A stretch of DNA of 64,000 bases from contig NZ_CALIMF010000002.1 in the NCBI RefSeq assembly GCF_938028735.1, forward strand, positions 248,001 through 312,000, in the 5' to 3' direction. Positions 50,706 to 62,096 of this stretch are shown here, piece after piece (position 1 is the stretch's first letter; each line of letters starts with the position of its first letter). The notes beneath the pieces were generated by a model that was not told the DNA's origin, ran no database searches, and saw only the letters and a program-made list of their open reading frames with translations. The DNA comes from an uncultured Thermanaerothrix sp. (lineage in GTDB: Bacteria; Chloroflexota; Anaerolineae; Anaerolineales; Anaerolineaceae). The position numbers and the translations under genes were made by a program.

Positions 50706-53018
50706 ATGGCAGAAAAGCGGTCCGCTCTCGGGCTTCGAGTTCTAAAGGGTCTCTTTGCCCTCATCTGGTTACCCCTGGCATTGGGGGCAAGTAACCTCGC
50801 CAACGAGGCCATGCAAACGCGCCCTTTCACCTGGCGCTACGACGACTTACGCCAGCTGGATGCTGTCAATCTCACTGCTGCGCCCCAGTGCGATTTCATC
50901 GCAGCCTACGCGCGTACCTACCGCGCTGACCTTGAAATCCGTCTGGACACCCTGACCAGCCAAGGCCAGGCCGATTGCGACCTTTACCTGGCTTTTGATC
51001 TCCAAAGTGGGGGTAGCCATGCTTTACCCATACATGCTGCTAGCCCGTTTGCATGGGACTTTCTGCTTATTGCCCGCGCTCATCAAGTGCCCTTCATACA
51101 GCAACCCTCAGGAGCAATTGCTCCCCTCATTCCACACATCCTGCGTGACTCTCAGCAAGACACCTGGGTAGTCCGCCTCAACCGCTATTTACTCCCCAGT
51201 TCCCGCCGTCAGGTCACGTTCTTTGTCTGGAGCACCCTACCTGGTCAGGGGGAACCCGTAGATACGATTGGCCCGTTTGAGTTATCCACAACACCCCCAG
51301 CGCCAGCACCGCTTCTCCTGGTCTTTTGGGATACATTCCCGTCCGCCACACCCGCCCAGGCTTTGCGGCGCTGGGACGGCGCTCACACCGGCCCCTATGG
51401 GCAACGACACGGATTGCGCCACCTAATCAATGCTGCAGTCCAATACCGCATTCCCATTGTCCTGGCCGATTTGATGCATCCTCCCTCCTTGGCTGGTCTG
51501 GACGCGGTAGGGGGCTTGAAATTGGTACAGCAGGCTCACCGGCAGGGATGGCTCATTCTCCCCACTGCTGCGATGGGGGCACCCGAACTAACCCCCTGGA
51601 CCCAAGACCTTTCCAAAGCCATACGGGACTATTTTGGCTTCTCGGATTCCCCTTTGCGCTTCGGAGCCTTCCCGATAGACGAACTCCGCGCTGGCCGTGC
51701 CTACTTCTCTCGCCTTTCCGAAGCGTCTCACATCCTTCAGTTGAATAGCACGCGCCTCTTGCCCCTCCCCAACGGCTTTCTCCAAGTCGGCCCCACCTCT
51801 TCCCAGATCGAATCCTCCGGAAAGCTCTCTATACCCGCTAAACGCGCCTTAGTCAGTGCCGCCCTTTCCCCTGACCCAACTGATCTGGTGGTTTTAGGGG
51901 AAAGCCTTCCTAACAGTTCCTGGGCCGACCGTGGCCTTGCTTATGCAATGATGAAATACTTGGCCAACCATCCCTGGATCCACGTGATGGACGAAGCCGA
52001 TCTTTGGACACATCCTGCACGCTCTGTTGCCCCCGCTTCCTTGCAAGCCTGCAAAAATGTATGGTGCACCGGCATCAACTCGGCTTCTTTTACCCCTAAC
52101 GAGGCGCGCTGGGCGTCGTCGTTTAGTGCCCTTGCGACGTCTCTTCGGAGATCCTCTGCAATCCCTCAAACCGCTGCCCTCCGCACCAGCCTTGTGCTTA
52201 CGGCGGCAATGTTGAGCCATCCCACCCCAGATCCGGCTCTTCAGGCTTTGCGCACCGAGTATTTTGGCGAATTGGGTTATCTACGGCAGGCATTGGAATG
52301 GGCCTCTCACCCTACTTTTAGACACACCTGCAACATTGATCTAGATGAAGATGGGGTACCCGAATGCATCCTGAGCAGCCCCACGGCGCTGGCTATCCTG
52401 AGCCTCGAAGGTGGCCGCTTGGTGCACCTCAGCCTAATGCAACGCGACGGTCCTCTGGAAGTTGTGGCGGCCAGTGCTCAACTGGCAGTTGGGCTGAGTG
52501 ATCCTTCCATGTGGAAACCAGAGATGGGGATATGGGCTGACCCTGCCGTAATCCCGGGGGGAATAGTCCACCCTCAAGACTCCAACGTGTATCAGGTTCA
52601 AAGTCTGGAAGCCAACTGCATGACGTTGAACAGCCCCCAGACCGGGCTGGAAAAGCGCTATTGCTTGCAACCCAGCGGTCTCACCATCACCGTGCAGGGG
52701 AACTCGCGCACACCACCCCTCTTGCTTCCACTGGTATTAGCCCCTCAACAGCGTTTCGCCCCCGGCTGGGCTCGGCGCTATTTGCTTAGCCCCATCTCAA
52801 AGCAGCATGTGGTATGGGCGATATTCGGCTACAGTTTCTTAGACATCCTCTCCAACCAGGAATTTGAGGTTATCCCGTTTACTGATTCAATTCCCTGGTT
52901 GGAACAACCGGAAGATCCCAATCGCGCCTATCCACCCGGACATTATGTGCTATTTCCTATAGCGTTACTCACCTTTAAAGACCCAACATCTCTTCTATTA
53001 GAAATCGCTTTACGCTGA
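50706..53018 (+). CDS. Large exported protein of unknown function
   Basis: A 770-residue protein with an N-terminal signal segment (LRVLKGLFALIWLPLALGAS) and no lipobox. Residues about 30-190 form a beta-rich domain (RADLEIRLDTLTSQGQADCDLYLAF); residues 195-430 look like a deacetylase- or GH57-like barrel (LLLVFWDTF, YRIPIVLADLMHPP, LRFGAFPID); and residues about 540-580 contain CNIDLDEDGVPECILSS, an Asp-rich calcium-type loop. I do not recognise a specific family. Similar proteins are seen in Chloroflexota genomes with the GH57/polysaccharide-deacetylase fold, but no catalytic pair could be assigned. Translation is probably leaderless. Confidence 0.6.
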   Translation: MAEKRSALGLRVLKGLFALIWLPLALGASNLANEAMQTRPFTWRYDDLRQLDAVNLTAAPQCDFIAAYARTYRADLEIRLDTLTSQGQADCDLYLAFDLQSGGSHALPIHAASPFAWDFLLIARAHQVPFIQQPSGAIAPLIPHILRDSQQDTWVVRLNRYLLPSSRRQVTFFVWSTLPGQGEPVDTIGPFELSTTPPAPAPLLLVFWDTFPSATPAQALRRWDGAHTGPYGQRHGLRHLINAAVQYRIPIVLADLMHPPSLAGLDAVGGLKLVQQAHRQGWLILPTAAMGAPELTPWTQDLSKAIRDYFGFSDSPLRFGAFPIDELRAGRAYFSRLSEASHILQLNSTRLLPLPNGFLQVGPTSSQIESSGKLSIPAKRALVSAALSPDPTDLVVLGESLPNSSWADRGLAYAMMKYLANHPWIHVMDEADLWTHPARSVAPASLQACKNVWCTGINSASFTPNEARWASSFSALATSLRRSSAIPQTAALRTSLVLTAAMLSHPTPDPALQALRTEYFGELGYLRQALEWASHPTFRHTCNIDLDEDGVPECILSSPTALAILSLEGGRLVHLSLMQRDGPLEVVAASAQLAVGLSDPSMWKPEMGIWADPAVIPGGIVHPQDSNVYQVQSLEANCMTLNSPQTGLEKRYCLQPSGLTITVQGNSRTPPLLLPLVLAPQQRFAPGWARRYLLSPISKQHVVWAIFGYSFLDILSNQEFEVIPFTDSIPWLEQPEDPNRAYPPGHYVLFPIALLTFKDPTSLLLEIALR

Positions 53019-53076
53019 TGCACTTTTAATAAAGCCAGTATAATATTCTGTAGAATCCTTCACAACAGAGGTCAGA

Positions 53077-53697
53077 ATGGCCGAACAAGTTGTACCCGAT
53101 ATCGTCATCGGTAGACTGCCACGTTATTTGCAGGCCCTGGAACGGATGCGGCTCGAAGGAATCCAAACCACTTCATCCCTGGAGTTGGGGCAACGCTTAG
53201 GGATCTCAGCCGCTCAGATCCGCAAGGACTTATCACATTTTGGGGAGTTTGGCAAACAGGGCACCGGTTACTCAGTGGATTTCTTGATCGAGCAGTTACG
53301 TGCCATCCTCCACCTCAACCGATTGTGGGATCTGGCCCTGGTAGGTGTGGGCGACCTGGGAAGTGCACTGGCCCGCTATCAGGGGTTTACCAACCGTGGC
53401 TTCCGCATTGTCCTAGCATTCGATAATGACCCCAAGAAAGTCGGCAAACGCATCGGGAATTTGGTAATTGAAGATAGCACCACCATCCCGGAGCGGATTC
53501 GCCAAACCGGGGTAAAAATTGCTATGCTAACTGTGCCTGCCTCAGAGGCTCAGAAGGTAGCCGATTGTCTGGTAGAGGCTGGAATTCGGGCTATTCTCAA
53601 TTACGCACCCGTCCACCTTGTGATGCCACCCGGGATCATTGTTGAGAATATTGACCCCATTCTTAAACTACAACACATGACATATTACCTGGACTGA
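53077..53697 (+). CDS. rex: Redox-sensing transcriptional repressor Rex
   Basis: A 206-residue Rex protein that senses the NADH/NAD ratio. The winged helix is in residues 10-75 (SLELGQRLGISAAQIRKDLS, then FGEFGKQGTGY) and the Rossmann domain begins ALVGVGDLGSALARYQGF near residue 87. TATAAT is at 53039-53044, and CTGTA-N8-CACAA at 53048-53065 loosely matches a Rex site, consistent with autorepression. A good Rex-like site precedes gpmA (24297-24314). The hydrogenase and ATP synthase genes are plausible targets but I found no site for them in the window. Confidence 0.95.
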   Translation: MAEQVVPDIVIGRLPRYLQALERMRLEGIQTTSSLELGQRLGISAAQIRKDLSHFGEFGKQGTGYSVDFLIEQLRAILHLNRLWDLALVGVGDLGSALARYQGFTNRGFRIVLAFDNDPKKVGKRIGNLVIEDSTTIPERIRQTGVKIAMLTVPASEAQKVADCLVEAGIRAILNYAPVHLVMPPGIIVENIDPILKLQHMTYYLD

Positions 53698-53715
53698 TCC
53701 GGGTAACGTCGGTTT

Positions 53716-54723
53716 TCACACATAAACCAGGCTACGACGCAGGAGTTCGCGCATAGCAAGCGCCTTGGCCGCTCCCTGAGCCGTGCAGGTAGTGGGATTA
53801 TCTACCAAGTAAACCGGAATGCCCAGTGCCTTTGTCAGGTAGGTATCCACCCCCCGCAGAAGGGCTCCACCCCCACACAGCGCCGCGCCACGATCAATAA
53901 TATCAGCGATCAACTCGGGGGGCGTCTTCTCCAGCACCCGCCGCACCAGTGTCACAATGGCTTCCAGGGGTTCTTCCAGCGCATCCACAATATCTGCCGT
54001 GGTTAGGGTCACCGGGCGAGGCAAGCCGGTTACTTGATCTTGCCCTTGAACTTCCAGGCTTTGTTGTTCTTCCTGAGGAGTTGCCGCCCCAATCCGGATC
54101 TTGAGTTGCTCTGCTGTAGGTTGGCCAATGATCACCCCGTATTTCTTGCGCACGTAGGTGATGATTGCCTCATCCAGCGCCAGTCCACCGGTACGCGCGG
54201 TCTCGGCTACGACAATATCGTTAAGGGCCAGCACCGCAACCTGGTTAGTGCCCCCACCCAGTGAGATAATCATATTGCCAGTCGGCGTATTGACCGGCAG
54301 ATCCAAACCCAGCGCAGCCGCCAGTGGCTGCTGGATCAGATATACTTCACGACTACCGGCTTCCAAGCCAGCCTCGTGCACAGCCCGGGTTTCCACACTG
54401 GTGACCCCATAGGGAATAGTAATCATCAGTCGTGGACGGAAGAAAAGCATGGGGCCGCAAATCTTTTTGATCAGGTACTGAAGCAGGACCTCGGTAACTT
54501 CATACTCGGCGATGACCCCGTGTTGCAATGGACGCACGACTTGAATGCGCTCCGGAACACGTCCGATCATCTCCTTGGCGGCTTGCCCCCATTCAACCAG
54601 TTTTTGCTCCTCCACCATAATAGCAACAACCGTGGGCTCCTGCAATAATATCTGGTTGCCCTCGGCAATAACAGTGTTGAATGTCCCCAGGTCAATGCCT
54701 AACTCACGTGTCAAGAGGGGCAT
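53716..54723 (-). CDS. mreB: Rod shape-determining protein MreB
   Basis: A 335-residue actin-like protein that guides peptidoglycan synthesis or cell shape. The nucleotide-binding blocks are GIDLGTFNTVIA, the LVVAxxP-like QEPTVVAIMV, ISLGGGTNQVAV near residue 154 and CGGGALLRGVDTYL near residue 287. It lies 42 bases after atpC on the same strand, so it may be co-transcribed with the ATP synthase genes. It converges on rex, with 18 bases between stops. Confidence 0.93.
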   Translation of the reverse strand: MPLLTRELGIDLGTFNTVIAEGNQILLQEPTVVAIMVEEQKLVEWGQAAKEMIGRVPERIQVVRPLQHGVIAEYEVTEVLLQYLIKKICGPMLFFRPRLMITIPYGVTSVETRAVHEAGLEAGSREVYLIQQPLAAALGLDLPVNTPTGNMIISLGGGTNQVAVLALNDIVVAETARTGGLALDEAIITYVRKKYGVIIGQPTAEQLKIRIGAATPQEEQQSLEVQGQDQVTGLPRPVTLTTADIVDALEEPLEAIVTLVRRVLEKTPPELIADIIDRGAALCGGGALLRGVDTYLTKALGIPVYLVDNPTTCTAQGAAKALAMRELLRRSLVYV

Positions 54724-54765
54724 AACTGTGCAATCCTTTCATCCCAAAGCATCAAACCCAGCGCC

Positions 54766-55200
54766 TTATTCACGTCGTTCACGTTGCACCCGTTGCCGAT
54801 AGCGCTGAACGGCTTCCAGGCGCAAGTTCGACCGGCGCAGGGCGGCCTGAAGTTCAAAATATTCATCCGACTCTTCAGGGATGCCTTTCTTAAGCATCTC
54901 TTCAGCACGGCGCTTAGCAGCTTCGGCGCGCTGAACGTTAATCTCCATGACGTTCTCAGCAGCGTCCGCCAACACAGTCACCTGATCAGGTTGCACTTCG
55001 GCAATTCCCCCAGCAACGGTAAAATACTGCTCCTCACCCTGCTTGCGCACAATAATAATCCCATAGCGGAGCGCGGTGAGGAGAGGGGCATGATTGGGTA
55101 AGATACCCATCTCGCCCTCAACCCCTGGCAAGATAACAATATCAGCATCCCCCGAAAATACAACGCGATCCTGGGAGACAATTTCACACCGAATGGGCAT
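54766..55200 (-). CDS. atpC: ATP synthase epsilon subunit
   Basis: A 144-residue epsilon subunit with the N-terminal beta domain (MPIRCEIVSQDRVVFSGDAD, then PGVEGEMGILPNHAPLLTAL) and a C-terminal helical domain that is longer than average and rich in Arg and Glu. It couples the rotor to F1 and inhibits it. It starts 16 bases after atpD. Confidence 0.95.
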   Translation of the reverse strand: MPIRCEIVSQDRVVFSGDADIVILPGVEGEMGILPNHAPLLTALRYGIIIVRKQGEEQYFTVAGGIAEVQPDQVTVLADAAENVMEINVQRAEAAKRRAEEMLKKGIPEESDEYFELQAALRRSNLRLEAVQRYRQRVQRERRE

Positions 55201-55216
55201 GCGTCCCTACCTTTTA

Positions 55217-56620
<1,404 letters not shown>

Positions 56621-56641
56621 TTATGCCTCCCAAAATTAACA

Positions 56642-57550
56642 TCACCGCTCTGCCTCAACCATGCTTTTAGCAAGTGCCTCGGCCCCGGCCGAGATATCCA
56701 GCATGTCACTAGTAATGGATTGCTGGCGCGCCTTGTTGTAATCAAGTTGTAGAGCCGTGATCAACTCACGTGCGTTCTCGGTAGCATTGCGCATGGCCAC
56801 CATGCGTGCAGCGTGCTCACTGGCAATGGCCGACAGGATTGAACGGTAAATTTGAAGTGAGGTAAAGCGTGGTAGGATTTCATTTAACAATTCAGTGTGC
56901 CCTGGTTCGTAGGTAAAGACTGCGTGAGTCGGATGGGTGGCCTCAGGCGAATGGACATCCATGGGCACAATCTCTGGCTCAAGCGGCAACAATTTGCGCA
57001 CCCGGGGCTCCTGACGCAACATACTGATAAATTCGGTATAGGCGATAAACACCTGGTCATAATGTCCAGAGAGAAATTCGCTGATTGCCAACTGACCAAT
57101 AGCAGCACAATCCACAAAGCGCGGTATAGGTGGAAGGTCGGCGAACCCAGCCAGTATCGTACGGCGGCGCCGCAACAGCATCGTCTCTCCCTTCTTCCCC
57201 ACACTCACATAACTCACCTGGGACTCGAAATCACGAAACGTTTGCAACGCATAACGCACAATATTGACGTTGTAGGCACCAGCCAAACCACGGTCTGAGC
57301 TCACCAAGATCACAAGCACGGGCCCGTTTCCTTCGCGACGGGTCAATAATGGATGCAAACTTTCTGCTCCCGGCTGGCGCGCCAAGTGAAGCAGGAGTTT
57401 CCATGCCTTCTCCGCATAAGGACGGGTTTGGGAATATGCCGCAATCGCCCGCCGCACCTTACTGGCGCTCACCGTCTCTAACGCCTTGGTCACCTGGGCC
57501 AGGTTCTTAATCGAGCGAATGCGGTTGCGCATCTCACGAATGGAGGCCAT
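56642..57550 (-). CDS. atpG: ATP synthase gamma subunit
   Basis: A 302-residue rotor subunit with the N-terminal coiled-coil IREMRNRIRSIKNLAQVTKALETVSASKVRRA and the C-terminal MVAMRNATENARELITALQLDYNKARQQSIT. The two helices form the shaft. It lies between atpA and atpD. Confidence 0.96.
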   Translation of the reverse strand: MASIREMRNRIRSIKNLAQVTKALETVSASKVRRAIAAYSQTRPYAEKAWKLLLHLARQPGAESLHPLLTRREGNGPVLVILVSSDRGLAGAYNVNIVRYALQTFRDFESQVSYVSVGKKGETMLLRRRRTILAGFADLPPIPRFVDCAAIGQLAISEFLSGHYDQVFIAYTEFISMLRQEPRVRKLLPLEPEIVPMDVHSPEATHPTHAVFTYEPGHTELLNEILPRFTSLQIYRSILSAIASEHAARMVAMRNATENARELITALQLDYNKARQQSITSDMLDISAGAEALAKSMVEAER

Positions 57551-57572
57551 TTTTGTCCCTCGCGGCTCCCTT

Positions 57573-59234
57573 CTACATCCAGGTGTTACTGAAAGCCTGC
57601 AGCGCCTCGCGCAGGCGGGCTTCCGTTTCAGGAGTGATCATCTTCTTTTCCGCGATATCTCGCCCAATTTCAGGGTGAGAGGACTCCATATAGCGCAATA
57701 GCGCTGCTTCCCAGGCTTTGATCCGTTCAACCGGCACGAAATCGGCAAAGCCGTTCACGCCCGCAAACAAGACAATCACCTGATACTCCAATGGCATTGG
57801 TTCATATTGGGGCTGTTTGAGGATTTCTTGTAAGCGCAGTCCCCGATTGAGTTGGGCTTGGGTCGCCTTATCCAAATCCGAACCGAATTGGGCAAAAGCA
57901 GCCAGTTCACGGAAGGCTGCCATGTCCAGGCGCAAACGGCCTGCCACCTGCTTCATAGCCTTGGTTTGTGCCGCACCACCAACGCGAGAGACCGAGATAC
58001 CCACATTGATGGCAGGACGAATACCTGCGTTGAAAAGGCTGGTTTCAAGGTAGATTTGTCCATCGGTGATGGATATCACATTTGTGGGAATATAAGCCGA
58101 CACATCGCCTAGCAAAGTTTCAATAATTGGCAAAGCAGTCAGCGATCCTCCAGTTCCCTCGACGGGTAGAATCTTATACTGCTCAGCATCTGGCATGGTC
58201 CTGAGCGCCTCTTCCGCCTCAAATCGCGAACGCGGGCCTTTATAAACCTGTCCATTCACCCCGTCCTCGGCTTTGGCTTTTGGATACGGGTAATCCTTTG
58301 GTACGATCACATAATGAGTGGCCAGGCGAGCGGCGCGCTCCAGCAAGCGTGAATGCAGGTAGAACACATCACCGGGGTAGGCTTCGCGCCCCGGCGGGCG
58401 GCGCAACAACAACGAAATCTGGCGATAGGCCCAGGCGTGCTTGGAAAGGTCATCATACACCACCAGAGCATCTCGCCCGCTTTCCATAAACTCTTCACCA
58501 ATAGCGCAACCGGCATAAGGCGCAATATACTGCATCGCTGCTGGATCATCCGCAGAAGCCACGACCACCACCGTGTGGTTCATCGCCCCATATTGTTCTA
58601 ACAGTGCGATTGTGCGCGCAATGGCAGCTTTTTTCTGCCCAATGGCAACATAAACGCAGATCAGATCTTTGCCCTTCTGGTTGATAATGGTATCAATTGC
58701 AATAGCGGTCTTACCGGTCTGACGATCCCCGATGATCAGTTCGCGCTGTCCGCGTCCAATCGGGATCATCGCATCAATTGCCTTGATACCGGTTTGAACA
58801 GGGGTGTCTACATCTTGCCGCTCGACCACTCCTGGAGCAATTCGTTCAATTGGGCGATAACGGGTAAAGGGAACAGGCCCCTTGCCGTCTATAGGTTCAC
58901 CTAGGGCATTAACCACGCGCCCAAGCAAACCATCCCCTACCGGAACTGAGGCAATACGCCCTGTCGTGCGTACCTGCATCCCTTCGGTCACGGTTGCGAA
59001 ATCGCCCAAAATAATGACGCCGACCTTATCTTTCTCCAGGTTGAAGGCGATTCCCATGACCCCATTTTCGAATTCCACCAGCTCCTGGGACCTGACCGTG
59101 GTAAGTCCTTCCACCTGAGCAATACCGTCGCCTGCCTCGATGACGGTCCCCACATCGCGCACTTCCAAACGCGGCTGGTAGGCCTCAATTCGTTGTTGCA
59201 GTTCAGCGGTCAGTTGTTTGATAAGATCGGACAT
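57573..59234 (-). CDS. atpA: ATP synthase alpha subunit
   Basis: A 553-residue non-catalytic nucleotide-binding subunit. The P-loop is [15 protein letters not shown] near residue 169, and the late signature [14 protein letters not shown] is near residue 365. It is longer than most alpha subunits because of a C-terminal extension (about 40 residues). Start ATG 59234 has GGAGGG just upstream; a TTG one codon earlier is possible. A strong promoter at 59332-59360 drives it, so this is the first gene. The delta subunit and the membrane genes are not adjacent. Confidence 0.97.
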   Translation of the reverse strand: MSDLIKQLTAELQQRIEAYQPRLEVRDVGTVIEAGDGIAQVEGLTTVRSQELVEFENGVMGIAFNLEKDKVGVIILGDFATVTEGMQVRTTGRIASVPVGDGLLGRVVNALGEPIDGKGPVPFTRYRPIERIAPGVVERQDVDTPVQTGIKAIDAMIPIGRGQRELIIGDRQTGKTAIAIDTIINQKGKDLICVYVAIGQKKAAIARTIALLEQYGAMNHTVVVVASADDPAAMQYIAPYAGCAIGEEFMESGRDALVVYDDLSKHAWAYRQISLLLRRPPGREAYPGDVFYLHSRLLERAARLATHYVIVPKDYPYPKAKAEDGVNGQVYKGPRSRFEAEEALRTMPDAEQYKILPVEGTGGSLTALPIIETLLGDVSAYIPTNVISITDGQIYLETSLFNAGIRPAINVGISVSRVGGAAQTKAMKQVAGRLRLDMAAFRELAAFAQFGSDLDKATQAQLNRGLRLQEILKQPQYEPMPLEYQVIVLFAGVNGFADFVPVERIKAWEAALLRYMESSHPEIGRDIAEKKMITPETEARLREALQAFSNTWM

Positions 59235-59331
59235 CAACCCTCCTTAACAGATCCAATCATGGCACCCTTGTGAAGTCATTATCCTAACCTACTCGATCTA
59301 GACCCACGTTTCCAGGACAAAACACGAAACA

Positions 59332-59360
59332 ATCATACCTGAAACACAAACCTTTGTCCA
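59332..59360 (-). promoter_or_regulatory. Promoter of the atpAGDC operon
   Basis: On the reverse strand TGGACA (59360-59355) and TATGAT (59337-59332) are 17 bases apart, each matching consensus at five of six bases. The leader is about 100 bases. Confidence 0.7.
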
Positions 59361-59380
59361 GCAAAAGCCCTTCAAAGATC

Positions 59381-59959
59381 TCAAGAAAAAAAATATCGCA
59401 ACGCCAACCTCAAACGCTCTTCCGCATCAGCCGGTGCATCCCTGGGGATAGACTGAAGAGCCGCCTGGGCTTCAACGACGCTGTAACCCAGGCTGGTCAA
59501 TGCCTCCAAGACCTGCTGGTCCACATCACTAAAGGTCACCAAGCCCGCCATGGGTTCCTCACGCCCAATCTTATCCTGTAAGTAGAGAACAATCTTTTGA
59601 GCCGTCTTACGTCCCACACCAGGTACGCGGGCAAAAATCTCCGGTTGCTCCTCACGCACTGCCTGCTGGATTAAGCCAACTGATAGAGTTCCCAGAATGG
59701 CCAGCGCCAGACGTGGTCCTACCCCGTTTACCCCCAGGAGGAGAGTAAAATAACGGCGCTCCGCTTCGCTCTCAAAACCATAAAGCGCCCAGCCATCTTC
59801 ACGGACTACCAGATGGGTATGCAGAAACAAGGCACTCCCCGCGCGAGCCTGACGAGCCAACGTCATCGGCACATAGACCATTATGCCCATCCCGCCCAGT
59901 CGCAGAATCACGTAGTCTTCACCTGCTTGCATGACCTCGCCTTCAATAAATGCGATCAT
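59381..59959 (-). CDS. ruvA: Holliday junction branch migration protein RuvA
   Basis: A 192-residue RuvA. It has an N-terminal OB fold, two helix-hairpin-helix motifs (LLGVNGVGPRLALAILG near residue 72 and FARVPGVGRKTAQKIVLYL near residue 109) and domain III that contacts RuvB (EALTSLGYSVVEAQAALQ). It overlaps the upstream methyltransferase gene by 4 bases. ruvB is not in the window. Confidence 0.96.
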   Translation of the reverse strand: MIAFIEGEVMQAGEDYVILRLGGMGIMVYVPMTLARQARAGSALFLHTHLVVREDGWALYGFESEAERRYFTLLLGVNGVGPRLALAILGTLSVGLIQQAVREEQPEIFARVPGVGRKTAQKIVLYLQDKIGREEPMAGLVTFSDVDQQVLEALTSLGYSVVEAQAALQSIPRDAPADAEERLRLALRYFFS

Positions 59960-60801
59960 GGTATTTGCTCCTCACACGCGGGTCCAGAAGATAATCCGCC
60001 TTTACGCCGGCGCTGATTGAAAATCTCGTAGAGTACGACAGCGGTTGCCACAGCCACGTTAAGGGAATCCACACGTCCGACCATGGGAATAGCCACCATT
60101 GCCTGACACAACGAGGCATAAACCGGCGAGAGGCCCTCACGCTCGCTCCCCATCAGCAACATCAAGCCCTCGGGATAAATAAAGTCTCGATAATCCTGAG
60201 CCGCCCTATCTGATGTACCAATCAGGGGTGGATGACGCTCGGCAACCCAGCGCAGGAACGCCTCCCGTGAAGTGCGAACCAACCACTGCGTGAAAATCGC
60301 CCCCATGCTTGCTCTCACCGCTGCCGGATCGTAGGGGTCTGTGGTGTGCTCCAAAAGCACAATCCCCCGCGCCCCTACCGCCTCCGCGGTGCGTAGAATA
60401 GTGCCCAGATTTCCAGGATCTTGAATTGCTTCCAGCCCAATCCACAGTTCCCCCACCTCAGGTCTCACCATCGACAACGTTCCCCACTGCTGATGAATCA
60501 CCGCGGCAATGCCTTGAGGATTTTCCTTGAGGGCCAGGCTCTCAAAAGCACGCGCGCTAACCTCCACTACTCGGATGCCTTTTGCCCTCGCTTCTTCCAC
60601 CTGCTGTTGGGCAAATGCGCTACTCAGACGTTCAGGGGCTATGATAAGGGTCTCAATCGGCCAATTCTGCGCCAGCGCCTCCGCCACTAGACGAATGCCT
60701 TCCACATAAAATAAACCACTCTGCTCGCGCACCTTTCGCTCGCGCAATCGTCGGGCCAGTTTGAGTAACGGATTGGCAGGACTGGTGATCAGGCTCGCCA
60801 T
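59956..60801 (-). CDS. SpoU/TrmH-family RNA 2'-O-methyltransferase
   Basis: A protein of about 281 residues, with an N-terminal L30e-like RNA-binding domain (KVREQSGLFYVEGIRLVAEAL) and a C-terminal knotted SPOUT domain (QDPGNLGTILRTAEAVGA, LMLLMGSEREGLSP, MVGRVDSLNVAVATAVVLYE). It probably methylates a ribose in rRNA or tRNA; the nearest named type is RlmB/TrmH-like but the target cannot be fixed. Start ATG 60801 lies 12 bases inside the end of ruvC. Confidence 0.92.
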   Translation of the reverse strand: MASLITSPANPLLKLARRLRERKVREQSGLFYVEGIRLVAEALAQNWPIETLIIAPERLSSAFAQQQVEEARAKGIRVVEVSARAFESLALKENPQGIAAVIHQQWGTLSMVRPEVGELWIGLEAIQDPGNLGTILRTAEAVGARGIVLLEHTTDPYDPAAVRASMGAIFTQWLVRTSREAFLRWVAERHPPLIGTSDRAAQDYRDFIYPEGLMLLMGSEREGLSPVYASLCQAMVAIPMVGRVDSLNVAVATAVVLYEIFNQRRRKGGLSSGPACEEQIP

Positions 60802-61280
60802 TGTTGAGTGGTACGCAGGTGATGAAGATGACAAATCGCAATAGCCAGCGCATCCGCCGCATCATCCGGTCGGGGGATCTCAGAAAGGTTGAGCAACAAG
60901 CGCACCATCTGCTGCACTTGATTCTTATCCGCACCTCCATAACCGGTGACCGCCTGCTTGACCTGGAGCGGCGAATATTCGCCAACGCTCAACCCCGCCT
61001 TAGCCAGCGCCAACAGAGCCACCCCACGGGCTTGTCCTACCGCCATGGCTGTGCGTACGTTACGCTGAAAGAACAATTGCTCAACCGCCGCGCTTTCCGG
61101 CTTAAAGCGCTGTATCAAGGCACTCAATTCGTCAAACAGTTGGGCTAGGCGCTGTTCAAGAGGCAAAAAAGGCGCGGTAGTTACCACGCCGTATGTCACC
61201 GCCTCCAGGCTACGTCCTTTATCTTGTACAATTCCATAACCGGTCGTGGCGGTACCGGGATCAATGCCCACGACCATCAT
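60789..61280 (-). CDS. ruvC: Holliday junction resolvase RuvC
   Basis: A 163-residue RNase H-fold nuclease that cuts Holliday junctions. The first catalytic Asp is in VVGIDPGTATTGYGI at residue 7; the Glu is in AAVEQLFFQRN near residue 67; and the last acidic pair is in RPDDAADALAIAICHL near residue 138. It is 5 bases after yebC. Confidence 0.96.
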   Translation of the reverse strand: MMVVGIDPGTATTGYGIVQDKGRSLEAVTYGVVTTAPFLPLEQRLAQLFDELSALIQRFKPESAAVEQLFFQRNVRTAMAVGQARGVALLALAKAGLSVGEYSPLQVKQAVTGYGGADKNQVQQMVRLLLNLSEIPRPDDAADALAIAICHLHHLRTTQQWRA

Positions 61281-61285
61281 GGAGC

Positions 61286-62041
61286 TTAACCTTCTCCAAT
61301 AGCCATCAGGGCTTCGTCGGTGATGCGCAGGTTGTGATAGACGTTTTGTACGTCATCCAGGTCTTCTAAGGCTTCGATGGCACGTAATACCTGCAGCGAC
61401 TCTTCGGTTCCGAGTTCAATTTCCTGGGTTGGGATCATGCGCAAGCCGGCCTCTTCCGGTTGGTAGCCCGCTGCGCGCAGGCTATCCAACAGGCTTTTGA
61501 ACGATTCAACCGGCCCAACAACTTCAATGATGTTTCCGTCCATGGTCACATCATCAGCCCCGGCTTCTACCGCCACTTCAAATATTTTCTCAAAATCCTT
61601 TTCGGAGCCTTGGAGAGCAAAATAGGCAGCACGCTTGAATTGCCAGGCTACTGAGCCAGCCTCGCCTAGGCTACCACCCGCTCGTGTCAACACGTGGCGG
61701 ATCTCCGCAACAGTGCGGTTGCGGTTTTCGGTGACACATTCGATCATCAAAGCCACCCCATTGGGGGCATAACCTTCGTAGAAAATTTGCTCCAGCACGC
61801 CCCCCTCTTTGCTTTCGCCGGTACCCCGCTTAATGGCGCGTTCAATGTTCTCTTTGGGCATGTTGTTAGCGCGTGCCTTTTCAATCGCCAGCCGCAAACG
61901 GACATTGGCTTCCGGATCCCCACCCCCCTCGCGGGCGGCCAATACAATTTCACGCGTCAGGCGGGTGAAAAGTTGCCCCCGCTTGGCATCCATAGCGCCT
62001 TTTTTGCGCTTAATCGTAGCCCATTTTGAATGTCCAGACAT
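61286..62041 (-). CDS. YebC/PmpR family protein
   Basis: A 251-residue YebC-family protein beginning MSGHSKWATIKRKKGAMDAK, with KARANNMPKENIERAIKRG near residue 54. The family has been treated as a transcription factor and more recently linked to translation of difficult proline stretches. It leads the yebC-ruvC-rRNA methyltransferase-ruvA operon, AAGGAG upstream. Confidence 0.96.
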   Translation of the reverse strand: MSGHSKWATIKRKKGAMDAKRGQLFTRLTREIVLAAREGGGDPEANVRLRLAIEKARANNMPKENIERAIKRGTGESKEGGVLEQIFYEGYAPNGVALMIECVTENRNRTVAEIRHVLTRAGGSLGEAGSVAWQFKRAAYFALQGSEKDFEKIFEVAVEAGADDVTMDGNIIEVVGPVESFKSLLDSLRAAGYQPEEAGLRMIPTQEIELGTEESLQVLRAIEALEDLDDVQNVYHNLRITDEALMAIGEG

Positions 62042-62096
62042 ACTACCGACTCCTTAACCACATGAAATACATCGTATTCCCAACCCGTTCTTCCTG

